NCBI RefSeq assembly: GCF_014268815.2
Contig: NZ_JABWRE020000001.1
Span: forward strand, 3,849,001 to 3,913,000
From: Pseudomonas urmiensis
GTDB lineage: Bacteria; Pseudomonadota; Gammaproteobacteria; Pseudomonadales; Pseudomonadaceae
Reading direction: 5' to 3'
Length of the DNA: 64,000 nucleotides
Position numbers and translations under genes: made by a program. Shown here piece after piece: positions 42,319-52,801 of the stretch. Position 1 is the first letter of the stretch. Each line of letters opens with the position of its first letter. Under the pieces are notes generated by a model. It was given only the letters and a program-made list of their open reading frames with translations, ran no database searches and was not told where the DNA came from.

Positions 42319-43647
42319 TTACTTGGTAGAGGGCTCTTGGCCGATCAGCGTGCCCGCTTCCGGCGCTGTCGCGCCCTGGCTGAGGTCGACCTGGAAGCGA
42401 CACCCGTGTGGCAAAGTCGCGCTCAGGGTGACCCGCCAGCCCTGGTCGTCACAGATCCGCTGCACCAGCGACAGGCCCAGGCCCAGGCCCTCGCCGCGGC
42501 GCTCGTCGCCACGCACGAAGGGGCGGAACATCGCTTCGCGCTGCTCTTCCGGGATACCCACACCACTGTCCTCGACACTGAAACCGTTAGCCTCCAGGCT
42601 CAGGCGGATGTAGCCACTGTCGGTGTAGTGCGCCGCGTTGCGCAGCAGGTTGCCCATCACCGATTGCAGGAAGGTAGCGTTGTACAGCACCGAGCTGGCG
42701 CTGACCCGACCGTCGTAGTACAGGGTCAGGCCCTTTTGCTCGACGGTATCGCGCCAGACGCCGATCAGATCGTCGGCCACCTCACGCAAAGTCGCCTTGG
42801 AGGCGACCGCGCCCTCATCGCGCTGGGCGCGGGCGAGCATCAGGAAGGTCTTCACCAGCTCGCGCATCTCCTCGGTGGCGCGGGCGATGCGCTCCACCTG
42901 GTTACGCGCGCGGCTGTCCAGGCCGGGGTTTTCCATCAGCAGCTCGCAAGAAGTGGCCAGTACCATCAGTGGCGTGCGCAACTCATGGCTGACGTCACTG
43001 GTGAACAGCCGCTCGCGGGTCAACGCATCGCGCAACCGGCCCAGGGTGTCATCGAAGGCCACCGCCAACTGGCCAACCTCGTCCGCCGCATAGTCCGGGG
43101 CCAAGGGCGGCGCCAGGCCGAGCAACTGATCGCGATGGCGAACCTGGCGCGCCAGGCGGATTACCGGGGCCATCACCCGCCGGGCCAGCAGCCAGCCGAG
43201 GAACACCGCCAGCACCAGGCTGAGCACGAAACCAACCACCACCACTGCGAACAACACCCGCTCGCGCTCTTCGAAATCACTCTGGTCCTGCAACAGCACG
43301 TAGTGCCGACCGTCCACTACCTCGACCATAGCGTGGTAAGACAACTGATCGCGGAACACTTCATGGAAACCGGCGTTGAGGTGGCGCAAGTCCTTGGGCA
43401 ACTCGAAATCGTCGCGCCCGCCACTGAAGTAGAACAGCTGGTCCGGGCGTGGCCGGTGGCTCCAGTCACTGACGCTGTCCATGCGCAGCAGGCGCTGCAG
43501 GTCACCGCCGAGCACGGCAGAGATCAGCCGTTCTTCGACCAGGTGCACGGTGGCGACGATACCGAAGGCGAAGGCCCCGGCCACCAGGGCGCTCATCAAG
43601 GCAAAGGCGATGATGATGCGCTGGGCAAGGCTTTGCTTAAACTCCAT
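42319..43647 (-). CDS. colS: Sensor histidine kinase ColS
   Basis: A 442-residue membrane histidine kinase that in P. putida senses excess zinc and iron and phosphorylates ColR. Two membrane helices (about 11-33 and 131-155) frame a periplasmic domain of about 96 residues. Glu38, Glu96, Glu126 and Glu129 (the last two in FEERE, an ExxE metal motif) match the residues reported as metal ligands. HAMP and DHp domains follow with His221 (SHELRTPL), then N and G boxes (NLLRNAAHY, EDSGVGIPEE, GEGLGLGLSLV). Its start overlaps the colR end by 11 bases. Confidence 0.95.
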   Translation of the reverse strand: MEFKQSLAQRIIIAFALMSALVAGAFAFGIVATVHLVEERLISAVLGGDLQRLLRMDSVSDWSHRPRPDQLFYFSGGRDDFELPKDLRHLNAGFHEVFRDQLSYHAMVEVVDGRHYVLLQDQSDFEERERVLFAVVVVGFVLSLVLAVFLGWLLARRVMAPVIRLARQVRHRDQLLGLAPPLAPDYAADEVGQLAVAFDDTLGRLRDALTRERLFTSDVSHELRTPLMVLATSCELLMENPGLDSRARNQVERIARATEEMRELVKTFLMLARAQRDEGAVASKATLREVADDLIGVWRDTVEQKGLTLYYDGRVSASSVLYNATFLQSVMGNLLRNAAHYTDSGYIRLSLEANGFSVEDSGVGIPEEQREAMFRPFVRGDERRGEGLGLGLSLVQRICDDQGWRVTLSATLPHGCRFQVDLSQGATAPEAGTLIGQEPSTK

Positions 43648-44320
43648 CGCGACCCTCGGCGAGGCGATAGCCGACGCCGTGGACGGTATGCAGCAAAGGT
43701 TTGTCGAAAGGTTTGTCGATCACTTGGCGCAGCTGGTGGACGTGGCTGCGCAGGCTGTCACTGTCGGGGCAGTCATCGCCCCACAGGGCTTCTTCCAGCA
43801 CTTCGCGGCGCAGCACGTGCGGGCTCTTCTGCATCAGTACCGCGAGCAGCTTGAGGCCCACCGGATTGAGCTTGAGCAAGCGGCCCTGGCGGGTGACTTC
43901 GAGGGTGTCCAGGTCATAGCTGAGGTCGGCGACCTGCAACGTGCGACGCCCTCCCCCTTGGCTGCGGCGCAGCACCGCTTCGATGCGCGCGGCCAGCTCC
44001 GACAGCGCGAACGGCTTGAGCAGGTAGTCGTCGGCACCGGAGCGAAAGCCCTGCAGGCGGTCATCCAGTTGATCGCGAGCGGTGAGCATGATCACCGGCG
44101 TATCGCGACGGGCATCCTCGCGCAGGCGCTTGCACAGGGTGTAGCCATCGATGCCAGGCAGCATGATGTCGAGCACTATCAGGTCGTAGTGCTCGGTCGC
44201 GGCCAGGTGCAGGCCAGACAAACCATCCTGGGCACAATCGACGGTGTAGCCCTTCATGCCGAGGTAATCGGCCAGGTTGGCAAGAATATCGCGGTTGTCT
44301 TCAACCAAAAGAATGCGCAT
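43637..44320 (-). CDS. colR: Response regulator ColR (OmpR family)
   Basis: A 227-residue OmpR/PhoB-type regulator. The receiver domain carries the acidic pair in LLVEDNRD, phospho-acceptor Asp51 (DLIVLDIMLPG) and Lys in DDYLLKPFAL. The winged-helix domain ends with RSHVHQLRQVIDKPF and HTVHGVGYRL. It is translated just before ColS. In P. putida ColR controls membrane integrity genes and the neighbouring warA-inaA operon through the TTTTTCAC box found upstream of warA. GGAG lies 6 bases before the ATG. Confidence 0.96.
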   Translation of the reverse strand: MRILLVEDNRDILANLADYLGMKGYTVDCAQDGLSGLHLAATEHYDLIVLDIMLPGIDGYTLCKRLREDARRDTPVIMLTARDQLDDRLQGFRSGADDYLLKPFALSELAARIEAVLRRSQGGGRRTLQVADLSYDLDTLEVTRQGRLLKLNPVGLKLLAVLMQKSPHVLRREVLEEALWGDDCPDSDSLRSHVHQLRQVIDKPFDKPLLHTVHGVGYRLAEGRDGV

Positions 44321-44449
44321 CGGGGTCTCCTGTGCGGCGCTTTCGCAGTGCGCGGCAGGCGCAGCTTACGGCCATCAATGGCCGGGCGCCAGCCTTGCGG
44401 GGATATCGTCGATGCCGACGCTTTTTTCACCGAACCTGCATCTCGCCAC

Positions 44450-44482
44450 AAAAAACAAAAAGCCCCGCACTAGGCGGGGCTT
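44450..44482 (-). terminator. Intrinsic terminator of groESL
   Basis: On the minus strand, AAGCCCCGC/GCGGGGCTT arms with a 5-base loop are followed by a T-rich run (seen as aaaaaacaaaa on the plus strand), 29 bases after the groEL stop. Confidence 0.9.
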
Positions 44483-44510
44483 CTCGTTACAGCGAGGGGG
44501 TAAGGCTGGC

Positions 44511-46166
<1,656 letters not shown>

Positions 46167-46208
46167 TTAATCCTTGGAATTCTTTGGAGTAACGGGAAAT
46201 CGGGGAAA

Positions 46209-46502
46209 TCAGCCTTCGATAACGGCGAGAATCTCGTTCTCAGCCATTACCAGCAGGTCTTCGCCATCGACTTTCACGGTGTTGCTGCCCGAGTAAGGGC
46301 CGAAAACCACTTTGTCACCCACTTTCACGGCCAGCGCGCGAACTTCGCCGTTGTCCAGGATGCGACCGGTGCCGACGGCAACAACTTCACCGCGGTTTGG
46401 TTTTTCAGCGGCCGAACCCGGCAGGACGATACCGCCAGCGGTTTTCGATTCTTCTTCGCTGCGACGGATGACTACGCGGTCATGCAGAGGACGAAGCTTC
46501 AT
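46209..46502 (-). CDS. groES: Co-chaperonin GroES
   Basis: The 97-residue lid of the GroEL cavity. It begins [20 protein letters not shown], contains the flexible mobile loop ([20 protein letters not shown]) that docks onto GroEL, and ends with [16 protein letters not shown]. The ATG at 46502 is the family start; longer in-frame starts read into the promoter region. It is first in the groESL operon and has a GAGA-type ribosome site. Confidence 0.98.
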   Translation of the reverse strand: MKLRPLHDRVVIRRSEEESKTAGGIVLPGSAAEKPNRGEVVAVGTGRILDNGEVRALAVKVGDKVVFGPYSGSNTVKVDGEDLLVMAENEILAVIEG

Positions 46503-46648
46503 TGTCGATCTCTCCCAAATTGTGGTTTTCATCGGCCGGTATCGACACCGGCGGGTTGAGGCATTCCGGCGTTGCCGGGAGGGGCCTGCATCAGGCAAAC
46601 CCCTGAGTCTTGTCTGGCGTTTCCACCAGAAACCTTGCGGTGACCACA

Positions 46649-46677
46649 TACATGAGGTCGCTGGAAACAATTACAAG
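46649..46677 (-). promoter_or_regulatory. Candidate heat-shock (sigma-32) promoter of groESL
   Basis: On the minus strand, CTTGTAA (46677-46671) and CCTCATGT (46656-46649) are separated by 14 bases. This fits the CTTGAAA / CCCCATNT pattern with one or two mismatches per box. It lies about 150 bases before groES. Confidence 0.65.
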
Positions 46678-46719
46678 GCTTGCCCTGGAAAATATTTCAT
46701 AGGCTTATCGCAAAACGCA

Positions 46720-46743
46720 CAACGGCCCCTCTCGGGGCCGTTG
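46720..46743 (-). terminator. Terminator of fxsA
   Basis: Ten-base arms CAACGGCCCC/GGGGCCGTTG with a 4-base loop lie 19 bases after the fxsA stop. A short T run follows on the minus strand. It separates fxsA from the groESL promoter. Confidence 0.85.
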
Positions 46744-46761
46744 GGTAAAGGCTTGCAACAA

Positions 46762-47223
46762 TTACTTGTCGCGCCGCTCGTACTCGCCTTCGATGACGTT
46801 AGGACGGTGGGCGCCTTCTGGCGGACGGGCATTGAACGGATCGTCCTGGAACGCTCGCTGGCGCATGGCCTGGGCCTCGGCCCGCTGACGCAGCTTGCGC
46901 GCCGCCAGGTGACGGGTGAACGGCAGCAGGCAGATCAGGCCGAGCACGTCGCTGATGAAACCTGGGATGAGCAACAGGCCACCACCGACCGCCAGCATCA
47001 TGCCCTGGAACATGTCCTCGGCGGGCAGCTCGCCGCGCTGCAGGCTCTCACGGGCACGCAGGGCGGTGGCCAAGCCGGCCACACGCATCACCAGCACACC
47101 CAGGGCGGAACCGGCGATGATCAGCAGCAGCGCCGGGAAGAAACCGATGGCGGCGCTGACTTTGACGAAGACGAACAGCTCCAGCACCGGAAAAATCAGA
47201 AACAGCAGTAGGAAAACACGCAT
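46762..47223 (-). CDS. fxsA: FxsA-family membrane protein
   Basis: A 153-residue cytoplasmic membrane protein. In E. coli FxsA relieves exclusion of phage T7 by the F plasmid; its cellular role is unclear. Residues 1-100 carry three or four hydrophobic helices (VFLLLFLIFPVLELFVFVKV, LLLIIAGSALGVLVM, LLIPGFISDVLGLICLLP), typical of FxsA. A hydrophilic tail with DDPFNARPPEGAHRP follows. GAGGAA precedes the ATG at 47223. The gene sits just upstream of groES in the same direction but has its own terminator. Confidence 0.9.
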   Translation of the reverse strand: MRVFLLLFLIFPVLELFVFVKVSAAIGFFPALLLIIAGSALGVLVMRVAGLATALRARESLQRGELPAEDMFQGMMLAVGGGLLLIPGFISDVLGLICLLPFTRHLAARKLRQRAEAQAMRQRAFQDDPFNARPPEGAHRPNVIEGEYERRDK

Positions 47224-47288
47224 CAAGGGTTCCTCGACGGAAGACAACCTTCCAGTAAGACCTCAAATGGATGCGTGTGCTCGCTTTT

Positions 47289-48020
47289 TCAACCCTCGAC
47301 GTGTGTCGCAGATGGCCAGTTGTCGGCGCGCGCCAGCAAAACCAGGGCTTCGCGAACTTGTGTCGGCGTATTGCAGGTGCTTGGAAATGGCAGCCAGTAA
47401 ACCGCCTGGCCGATGCGCAGGTGCATCCCCTCGCTGTCGATACCGACCATGTGCGCCGCTGGCGTGCGTGGCAAGTCGCTCAGTTCGACGTAGTGGGCGA
47501 TGGCGTTGGCATGGTCGCTGTTCATGTGCTCGATCATGCTCGCCTCGGCCTTGCCGGCGAAGGTGTTGGCCAGGGTGACCTGGTCGAGCCAGTGGATCGC
47601 ACCGAAGCCGCCGATGTAGCGGTGGCGCACCGGCTGCAGCACCCAGAAATCGAAGTCATGGGCCTTGTGGTAGTTAGCGGCTTCCGGGAAGTAGCGGTAG
47701 TAACGCTCGGCGGCCGCTTCGATGGCCGCTTCATCGGTGAGCTTGTGCGCCTCGGCCATGACCGTCAGGCGGCCGACGGCCTGCACATCTTCGGCGTCGC
47801 GCTCACCGACCAGCAGCGAGCACTTGGGGTCTTTGTGCAGGTTGTGGGTGTGTTGGGCGATGCGGCTGATGAGGATCAGCGGATGGCCTTCGGCGTCCAG
47901 GCAGTACGGCACGACGGAGCCGAACGGGTAGCCGGGCATGGACTTGGAATGGGTCGAGAGCACGCCGCGGTATTCCTTGAGCAGCAGTTCCCGGGCGGGG
48001 CGAAGGGCGTTGGTACTCAC
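47289..48020 (-). CDS. HugZ-like pyridoxamine-phosphate-oxidase-fold protein
   Basis: A 243-residue protein with a split-barrel FMN-binding-type N-terminal domain (YRGVLSTHSKSMPGYPFGSV, CSLLVGERDAEDVQAVGRL) and a C-terminal DUF2470-like domain (EHMNSDHANAIAHYVEL, GIDSEGMHLRIG). This two-domain layout is the one seen in haem-degrading HugZ/HutZ proteins, so haem iron use is a reasonable guess. It may instead bind FMN or F420-like cofactors. The start is GTG with AGGAG 8 bases upstream. Confidence 0.8.
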   Translation of the reverse strand: MSTNALRPARELLLKEYRGVLSTHSKSMPGYPFGSVVPYCLDAEGHPLILISRIAQHTHNLHKDPKCSLLVGERDAEDVQAVGRLTVMAEAHKLTDEAAIEAAAERYYRYFPEAANYHKAHDFDFWVLQPVRHRYIGGFGAIHWLDQVTLANTFAGKAEASMIEHMNSDHANAIAHYVELSDLPRTPAAHMVGIDSEGMHLRIGQAVYWLPFPSTCNTPTQVREALVLLARADNWPSATHVEG

Positions 48021-48055
48021 GAAAGAGGCTCCTGAAGAAAATCAGCTGCAAGCTA

Positions 48056-48137
48056 TAGCTACAAGCGGCAAGAAAAAGCAAGCCAGCGACGCCGGTTAGA
48101 GGTCCGTACGTCCGCTCTTGCTTGGCGCTTGTAGCTT
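48056..48137. repeat. Imperfect palindromic repeat (tagctacaagcg family)
   Basis: TAGCTACAAGCG at 48056-48067 pairs with CGCTTGTAGCTT at 48126-48137 (11 of 12). Further partial pairing (aagcaagc with cttgcttgg) lies inside. It lies between the HugZ-like gene and the end of the DUF481 gene and looks like a dispersed Pseudomonas palindromic unit. Confidence 0.6.
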
Positions 48138-48154
48138 ACCGCTAGCAACTGCTT

Positions 48155-49162
48155 TTACCAGGTAACGCCAAAGCCTGCGGTATAGCGGGTCTTGTCCAGA
48201 TCGCTGTCGCGGGTGCCCTGGATCATGTCCTTCTCGGCCTTGAGGTTCAGCGAGGCCCACTCGGTAACCTTGTAGCGCAGGCCGATCTCGGCATCCAGCG
48301 AGTAGTCGGCGACCCCACCCAGTGGCTTGCCCAGCTCGCCATTGGTGAACAGCTGGACGTTCTTGCCGATCAGGTAGCGGGTGTAGTCCCACTTGACTGC
48401 CGCCGAATAGAAGTTGTCCTTGCCGCCATCGCGGTACTGGTAGTCAGTGCGGTTGATCAGCGAGCCGAGCGAGAACGCGCCCAGTTCGTCATCCCAGAAC
48501 TGGTAACCCGGGCCGGTACCCACGGTGCGCTGGCGAGCCAGGTCTTCGATGTGGTCACGCTTGTATTCCAGACGGCCCTGCCAGAACCATTTCTCGGTGA
48601 GGAAACGGTCCAGCGCGTACTCGGCGCTCCAGTTGTTGGTGGTGGTGACGTCGTCCTTGGTTTCGCGGTTGTACTCGCCTTCGGCATTGTGCCGCCAGCG
48701 GCCGTGGCGGGCGGTAGTCTTGAAGCTGACGTCGTAGTCGTCGGTGTCGTTCTCGGCGCGCTTGTAGTCCATGGCCAGGTCAACATTGCCCTTCCACAGG
48801 AAGTCTTCGACCAAAGGTCGCGGCTTCATGATCTGCTCGATGCTGGCCAGATCGACGGTCTTGGGCGCATCGCCGTTGGCCAGGGTGACCTTGCCTGGCT
48901 CGGCGGCCTTGAGCGACTTGGCTTTCTCGCCCGTGTAGGCGTCCTGCTTGACCAGCATCTCCTGATCGCTCTCCAGCGTCTGCACCTGTTTCCAGTCCAG
49001 GGCGATGGAGCCGCCATACGGCGTCTCGAGCAGCAGCTTGCCGCCGTCGAAGACCTTGATCTTGCCACTGAGCTTGTCACCGTTCTTCATCCAGACGGTG
49101 TCGGCCAATACAGGAGTACACAGGGATGCGGCGATAAGGCAAAGCAAGGTTCTAGAATACAT
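48155..49162 (-). CDS. DUF481 outer membrane protein (YdiY-like)
   Basis: A 335-residue outer membrane beta-barrel protein. The signal peptide is at the N-terminus (RTLLCLIAASLCTPVLA), followed by a soluble DUF481-type region starting WMKNGDKLSGKIKVFDGGKL. Alternating strands from about residue 140 (WRHNAEGEYNRETKDD, FWQGRLEYKRDHIEDLA) end with the aromatic-terminated strand YTAGFGVTW. E. coli YdiY is acid-induced; members are also called salt-induced outer membrane proteins. I start at ATG 49162 because the signal peptide begins there. Ribosome binding is weak. Confidence 0.85.
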   Translation of the reverse strand: MYSRTLLCLIAASLCTPVLADTVWMKNGDKLSGKIKVFDGGKLLLETPYGGSIALDWKQVQTLESDQEMLVKQDAYTGEKAKSLKAAEPGKVTLANGDAPKTVDLASIEQIMKPRPLVEDFLWKGNVDLAMDYKRAENDTDDYDVSFKTTARHGRWRHNAEGEYNRETKDDVTTTNNWSAEYALDRFLTEKWFWQGRLEYKRDHIEDLARQRTVGTGPGYQFWDDELGAFSLGSLINRTDYQYRDGGKDNFYSAAVKWDYTRYLIGKNVQLFTNGELGKPLGGVADYSLDAEIGLRYKVTEWASLNLKAEKDMIQGTRDSDLDKTRYTAGFGVTW

Positions 49163-49315
49163 AAGCTGACTACGGGCTCGGTTTGACGAAAAAAGCCGGG
49201 CATTATCCAGATACACACGACTAGAGCAAGGACAGACCCAGCCCATGCCGATGAGTTCAACTCTCATTTACCAAGTTGGCACGCCGTTCGGCCTGCCACA
49301 CCCGGCGCTCGCCTG

Positions 49316-49669
49316 ATGACAGGGGTTTCGCGCCTTTCGGCGGAAGATGCTGATGCCCGACGAATGGCACTGTATTCCGTGCTGGGACAGATTCCTTCGG
49401 GCAAGGTCGTCAGCTATGGCCAGCTGGCCGAGCTAGCAGGGCTTGGGCGAGCAGCGCGCTGGGTCGGGCGTACCCTTGGGCAACTGCCTGGGGACACCCG
49501 TTTGCCCTGGCACCGGGTGCTCGGCGCCGGAGGGCGCCTGAGCTTGGCACTGGGTACCCCGTCAGGCGACGAACAGCGTGCCCGGCTGCGCGCGGAAGGG
49601 GTCAATGTAACCAATAATCGTGTGGATATGACGCGCCATGGCTGGCGCCCAATGGAGCACAGCGGTTAG
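49316..49669 (+). CDS. Alkyltransferase-like protein (ATL; MGMT fold without active cysteine)
   Basis: A 117-residue protein of the MGMT/Ada C-terminal family. The helix-turn-helix SGKVVSYGQLAELAG and the arginine finger region (GRAARWVGRTLG) are present. The active-site motif PCHRV is replaced by PWHRV (residues 64-68), so it cannot accept an alkyl group. Such ATL proteins flip O6-alkylguanine and recruit nucleotide excision repair, as described for E. coli YbaZ. The start has no strong ribosome site. It lies 44 bases before ampG. Confidence 0.88.
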   Translation: MTGVSRLSAEDADARRMALYSVLGQIPSGKVVSYGQLAELAGLGRAARWVGRTLGQLPGDTRLPWHRVLGAGGRLSLALGTPSGDEQRARLRAEGVNVTNNRVDMTRHGWRPMEHSG

Positions 49670-49712
49670 AGTGCGCGCTTTGTTTTCGTAAACTTGAGGC
49701 AGATGTTGGCCC

Positions 49713-51260
49713 ATGCCCCGTAAAACCTGGCGCGCTGCGCTCGCTGCCTATGCCAGCCCGTCAACCCTGGTGCTCTTGCTGCTTGGCTTTGCCGCCGGCC
49801 TGCCGTACATGCTGGTGTTCTCAACGCTTTCGGTGTGGTTGCGCGAAGCCGGTGTGGCGCGCGAAACCATCGGCTATGCCAGCCTGATCGGCCTTGCCTA
49901 CGCCTTCAAATGGGTCTGGTCGCCACTGCTCGACCAATGGCGCCTGCCACTGCTCGGCGGCCTTGGGCGGCGTCGCTCGTGGCTGCTGCTGTCGCAGGTG
50001 CTGGTGGTGATCGGCCTGGTCGGCATGGGCTTGTGCGACCCGCAAAAGCATCTGTCGTGGCTGATTGCCTTGGCGGTGCTGGTGGCCTTCGCTTCAGCGA
50101 CCCAGGACATCGCCGTCGATGCCTATCGCCTGGAAATCGCCGACGACCAGCGCCAAGCCGCCCTCGCCGCCAGCTACATGGCCGGTTACCGGGTCGCCGC
50201 GCTGTTGGCCACGGCGGGTGCGCTGTTCTTCGCCGAGTGGTTTGGCTCCACCGGCTTCAGTTACCTGCATCAGGCCTGGACCGGCACCTACGTGCTGTTT
50301 GGCGTGATCATGCTGCCTGCGGTATTCACTACCCTGGTGATGCGTGAGCCACCGGTTCCGCTGCGCACTCAACTGTCTGCCGCACGTTATGGCCTGGGCC
50401 ACCAGCTGGCTTCGGTGTTCGTGCTGATCATCCTGCTGGTATCGGTCCCAGCCAGCTTCACCCAGCTGTTCAATACCGACTGGGCCAGCGTGGTGTTCGG
50501 CGACTCGACCGTACTCGACCTGTTTCTCGAAGACCGCGCCTTCCTGCGTCTGCTGTTGTATGTATTGCTGACCTGGGCTTGCCTGTCTTCCCTGGGCCGC
50601 CGCGGCCTGGCGCCGGTGCTGACGCCGGTCAACGACTTCATCGCGCGTTATCGCTGGCAGGCGTTGCTGCTGTTGGGTCTGATTGCCACCTATCGCATGT
50701 CCGATACGGTGATGGGCGTGATGGCCAACGTGTTCTACATCGACATGGGCTTCACCAAGGACCAGATCGCCAGCGTCAGCAAGATCTTCGGCCTGATCAT
50801 GACCCTGCTCGGCGCCGGTGCTGGCGGGCTGCTGATCGTGCGTTTCGGCATCATGCCGATCCTGTTCATCGGTGGCGTGGCATCGGCGGCGACCAACATC
50901 CTGTTCCTGATGCTGGCCGATATGGGGCCGAACCTGGAAATGCTGGTGGTGACTATTTCGCTGGATAACTTCAGCTCCGGCATGGCCACTTCAGCGTTCG
51001 TCGCCTACCTGTCCAGCCTGACCAATTTGAAGTTCTCGGCAACTCAGTACGCCCTGCTCAGCTCGATCATGCTGCTGTTGCCGCGCTTGATTGGTGGTTA
51101 CTCTGGGGTGATGGTGGAGAAGTTCGGCTATCACGACTTCTTCCTGATCACTGCGCTGCTGGGGGTGCCGACCTTGATCCTGATCGCCCTGCAGTGGCGT
51201 CAGGAGATTGGGCGGGGCAAGCAAGCGCCAGTGCAAGGTTCTGCGCCTGAACAACCCTGA
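49713..51260 (+). CDS. ampG: AmpG muropeptide permease
   Basis: A 515-residue MFS permease that imports GlcNAc-anhydromuropeptides for cell-wall recycling and so supplies the signal for AmpR-controlled beta-lactamase induction. It has 12 or more helices; family landmarks are SPSTLVLLLLGFAAGLPYML, FKWVWSPLLDQW and AFASATQDIAVDAYRLE, the acidic segment typical of AmpG. Another landmark is YRMSDTVMGVMANVFYIDMG. The C-terminal tail (GRGKQAPVQGSAPEQP) is soluble. It ends at a REP pair. Confidence 0.93.
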   Translation: MPRKTWRAALAAYASPSTLVLLLLGFAAGLPYMLVFSTLSVWLREAGVARETIGYASLIGLAYAFKWVWSPLLDQWRLPLLGGLGRRRSWLLLSQVLVVIGLVGMGLCDPQKHLSWLIALAVLVAFASATQDIAVDAYRLEIADDQRQAALAASYMAGYRVAALLATAGALFFAEWFGSTGFSYLHQAWTGTYVLFGVIMLPAVFTTLVMREPPVPLRTQLSAARYGLGHQLASVFVLIILLVSVPASFTQLFNTDWASVVFGDSTVLDLFLEDRAFLRLLLYVLLTWACLSSLGRRGLAPVLTPVNDFIARYRWQALLLLGLIATYRMSDTVMGVMANVFYIDMGFTKDQIASVSKIFGLIMTLLGAGAGGLLIVRFGIMPILFIGGVASAATNILFLMLADMGPNLEMLVVTISLDNFSSGMATSAFVAYLSSLTNLKFSATQYALLSSIMLLLPRLIGGYSGVMVEKFGYHDFFLITALLGVPTLILIALQWRQEIGRGKQAPVQGSAPEQP

Positions 51261-51270
51261 CAGGTAGAGC

Positions 51271-51347
51271 TATCGCGGGGCAAGCCCGCTCCCACGCAGC
51301 CCACAGCCTGCTGTCATGTTGCGTGGGAGCGGGCTTGCCCCGCGATA
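51271..51347. repeat. Perfect inverted REP pair
   Basis: Exact 28-base arms (51271-51298 and 51320-51347, left arm starting tatcgcggggcaagcccgct) around a 21-base spacer lie between convergent ampG and the MdfA-like gene. Confidence 0.95.
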
Positions 51348-51365
51348 GGCCCACTGCTCGGATCA

Positions 51366-52607
51366 CTAAGCCACTGCCCCTTCCCCTGCCTGGCCACCCA
51401 CCACAAACCACAATGGCCAAAGCGCCAACGCCCCCGCCACACCCGCCGCCAAGGCAAAATGCAACAGGCTCGCGCCCGCCCCGATCATTGCCAGCACCGC
51501 GCCACCCAGCCCCAGCAGGGCAATGGTGATCATGCCGAGCATGGCTGACACCAAGCCTTTGCTCTGCTCGCTGGAGAACAAGGTCATGCGGTACAGCACC
51601 GCGTTGGCCACGCCCAATCCCAGCGCATACAGCGACATCCCCGCCACCACGCTGGTCACCGACGGCCACAGCCACGTAGCCAGGACCATCAGCGCCAAGC
51701 CCGCCAGGTACGGCAGCAGCGCTCCGCGTACCAGGCTCGGCAGCGGATAGCGATCGGCAATGCGGTTGATGATCAGGTTGCCCATGATCAGCCCAGCGAA
51801 CACCGGCAACTGCCACAAGGCGTATGCCATGGTGCTCAGCCCCTCATCGTGAATCAGCAGCACCGGCGACAAGCCAATCCAGCCAATCAGCGGCAGACCC
51901 ACCAAGCCCAATGCCGCACTGCCCGCAACGAAGCGGCGGTTGCCCAGCAACTGGCCGTAGCCTGCCAACAGCGGCAGCAGGTGGATTGGTGTGAACGCCA
52001 GGCGCGAGCCATCGCGGCGCTCGACCCCAAGGGTTTCCGGCATCAACTTGTACAGCAGCAGCCAGGTCAGCACGGCGCCCACCGCAAAGGCCAGGAACAG
52101 CCAGCGCCAGTCCAGCCATTGCAGCATCAAGGTGCCAACCAACGGCCCCAGCAGCGGCGAGAGCAAGGCGATGTTGGCCAGCAGGGCCATCATGCGCACC
52201 GCATCGGCCTCACTGAACGCCTCGTTCAACGCCGGGTAGCTGACCGTGACCACGAAACCCAGGCCGATGCCCTGCAGCAGGCGCAGCAGGTTGAACACGC
52301 CGATGTCGTGCACCCAATAGGTCGCCAGGCAAGCTGCGCCGAAGATCAGGCAACCACTGAGCAGCAGCGGGCGCCGGCCGTAGCGGTCAGCGAGCGGACC
52401 GATCAGCCATTGCAGGACCACCCCGCCCAGCAGGTACAGGTTCAAGGCGTGGGGGATGAACTCGGGGCTGGCGTTGAGCTCATCGACCACCACCGGCATA
52501 GCGGGCATGACGGCGTCGCTGGCAAGGTAGGTGAGCAGCTCGAACAGGGCCAGGGTCAGGCCGAACAGCAAGGCTCGCCTGGGGGTGATATACAGCAGTG
52601 GTTTCAT
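51366..52607 (-). CDS. MdfA-like MFS multidrug transporter
   Basis: A 413-residue 12-helix transporter resembling E. coli MdfA. The first helix contains LFELLTYLASDAVMPAMPVV with the embedded acidic residue used for cation recognition. The motif A loop is GPLADRYGRRPLLLSG, and the motif-C-like region is LLSPLLGPLVGTLMLQW. It would export cationic drugs or chloramphenicol by proton exchange. I use ATG 52607; a TTG four codons upstream is also possible. The ribosome site is weak in both cases. Confidence 0.85.
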   Translation of the reverse strand: MKPLLYITPRRALLFGLTLALFELLTYLASDAVMPAMPVVVDELNASPEFIPHALNLYLLGGVVLQWLIGPLADRYGRRPLLLSGCLIFGAACLATYWVHDIGVFNLLRLLQGIGLGFVVTVSYPALNEAFSEADAVRMMALLANIALLSPLLGPLVGTLMLQWLDWRWLFLAFAVGAVLTWLLLYKLMPETLGVERRDGSRLAFTPIHLLPLLAGYGQLLGNRRFVAGSAALGLVGLPLIGWIGLSPVLLIHDEGLSTMAYALWQLPVFAGLIMGNLIINRIADRYPLPSLVRGALLPYLAGLALMVLATWLWPSVTSVVAGMSLYALGLGVANAVLYRMTLFSSEQSKGLVSAMLGMITIALLGLGGAVLAMIGAGASLLHFALAAGVAGALALWPLWFVVGGQAGEGAVA

Positions 52608-52701
52608 GGCAGGGATCAACGGGGTACGAAGAAAGGTCAGGTTATATGCCAGAAAAGGCGGGGCCTGGCTGTGAACAAGTGTAAGGGCGCAGAAATGAAA
52701 A

Positions 52702-52790
52702 CGTGAGAGCGGGCTTGCCCCGCGAATGCGCCAGTCATTGCAACGATATCGTGCGATGACGCGTATTCGCGGGGCAAGCCCGCTCCCACG
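52702..52790. repeat. Inverted REP pair
   Basis: Cores gagcgggcttgccccgcgaa and ttcgcggggcaagcccgctc face each other in the 194-base gap between the MdfA-like gene and the MscS gene. No gene is present in that gap. Confidence 0.9.
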
Positions 52791-52801
52791 ATCTTTAAGG
52801 G

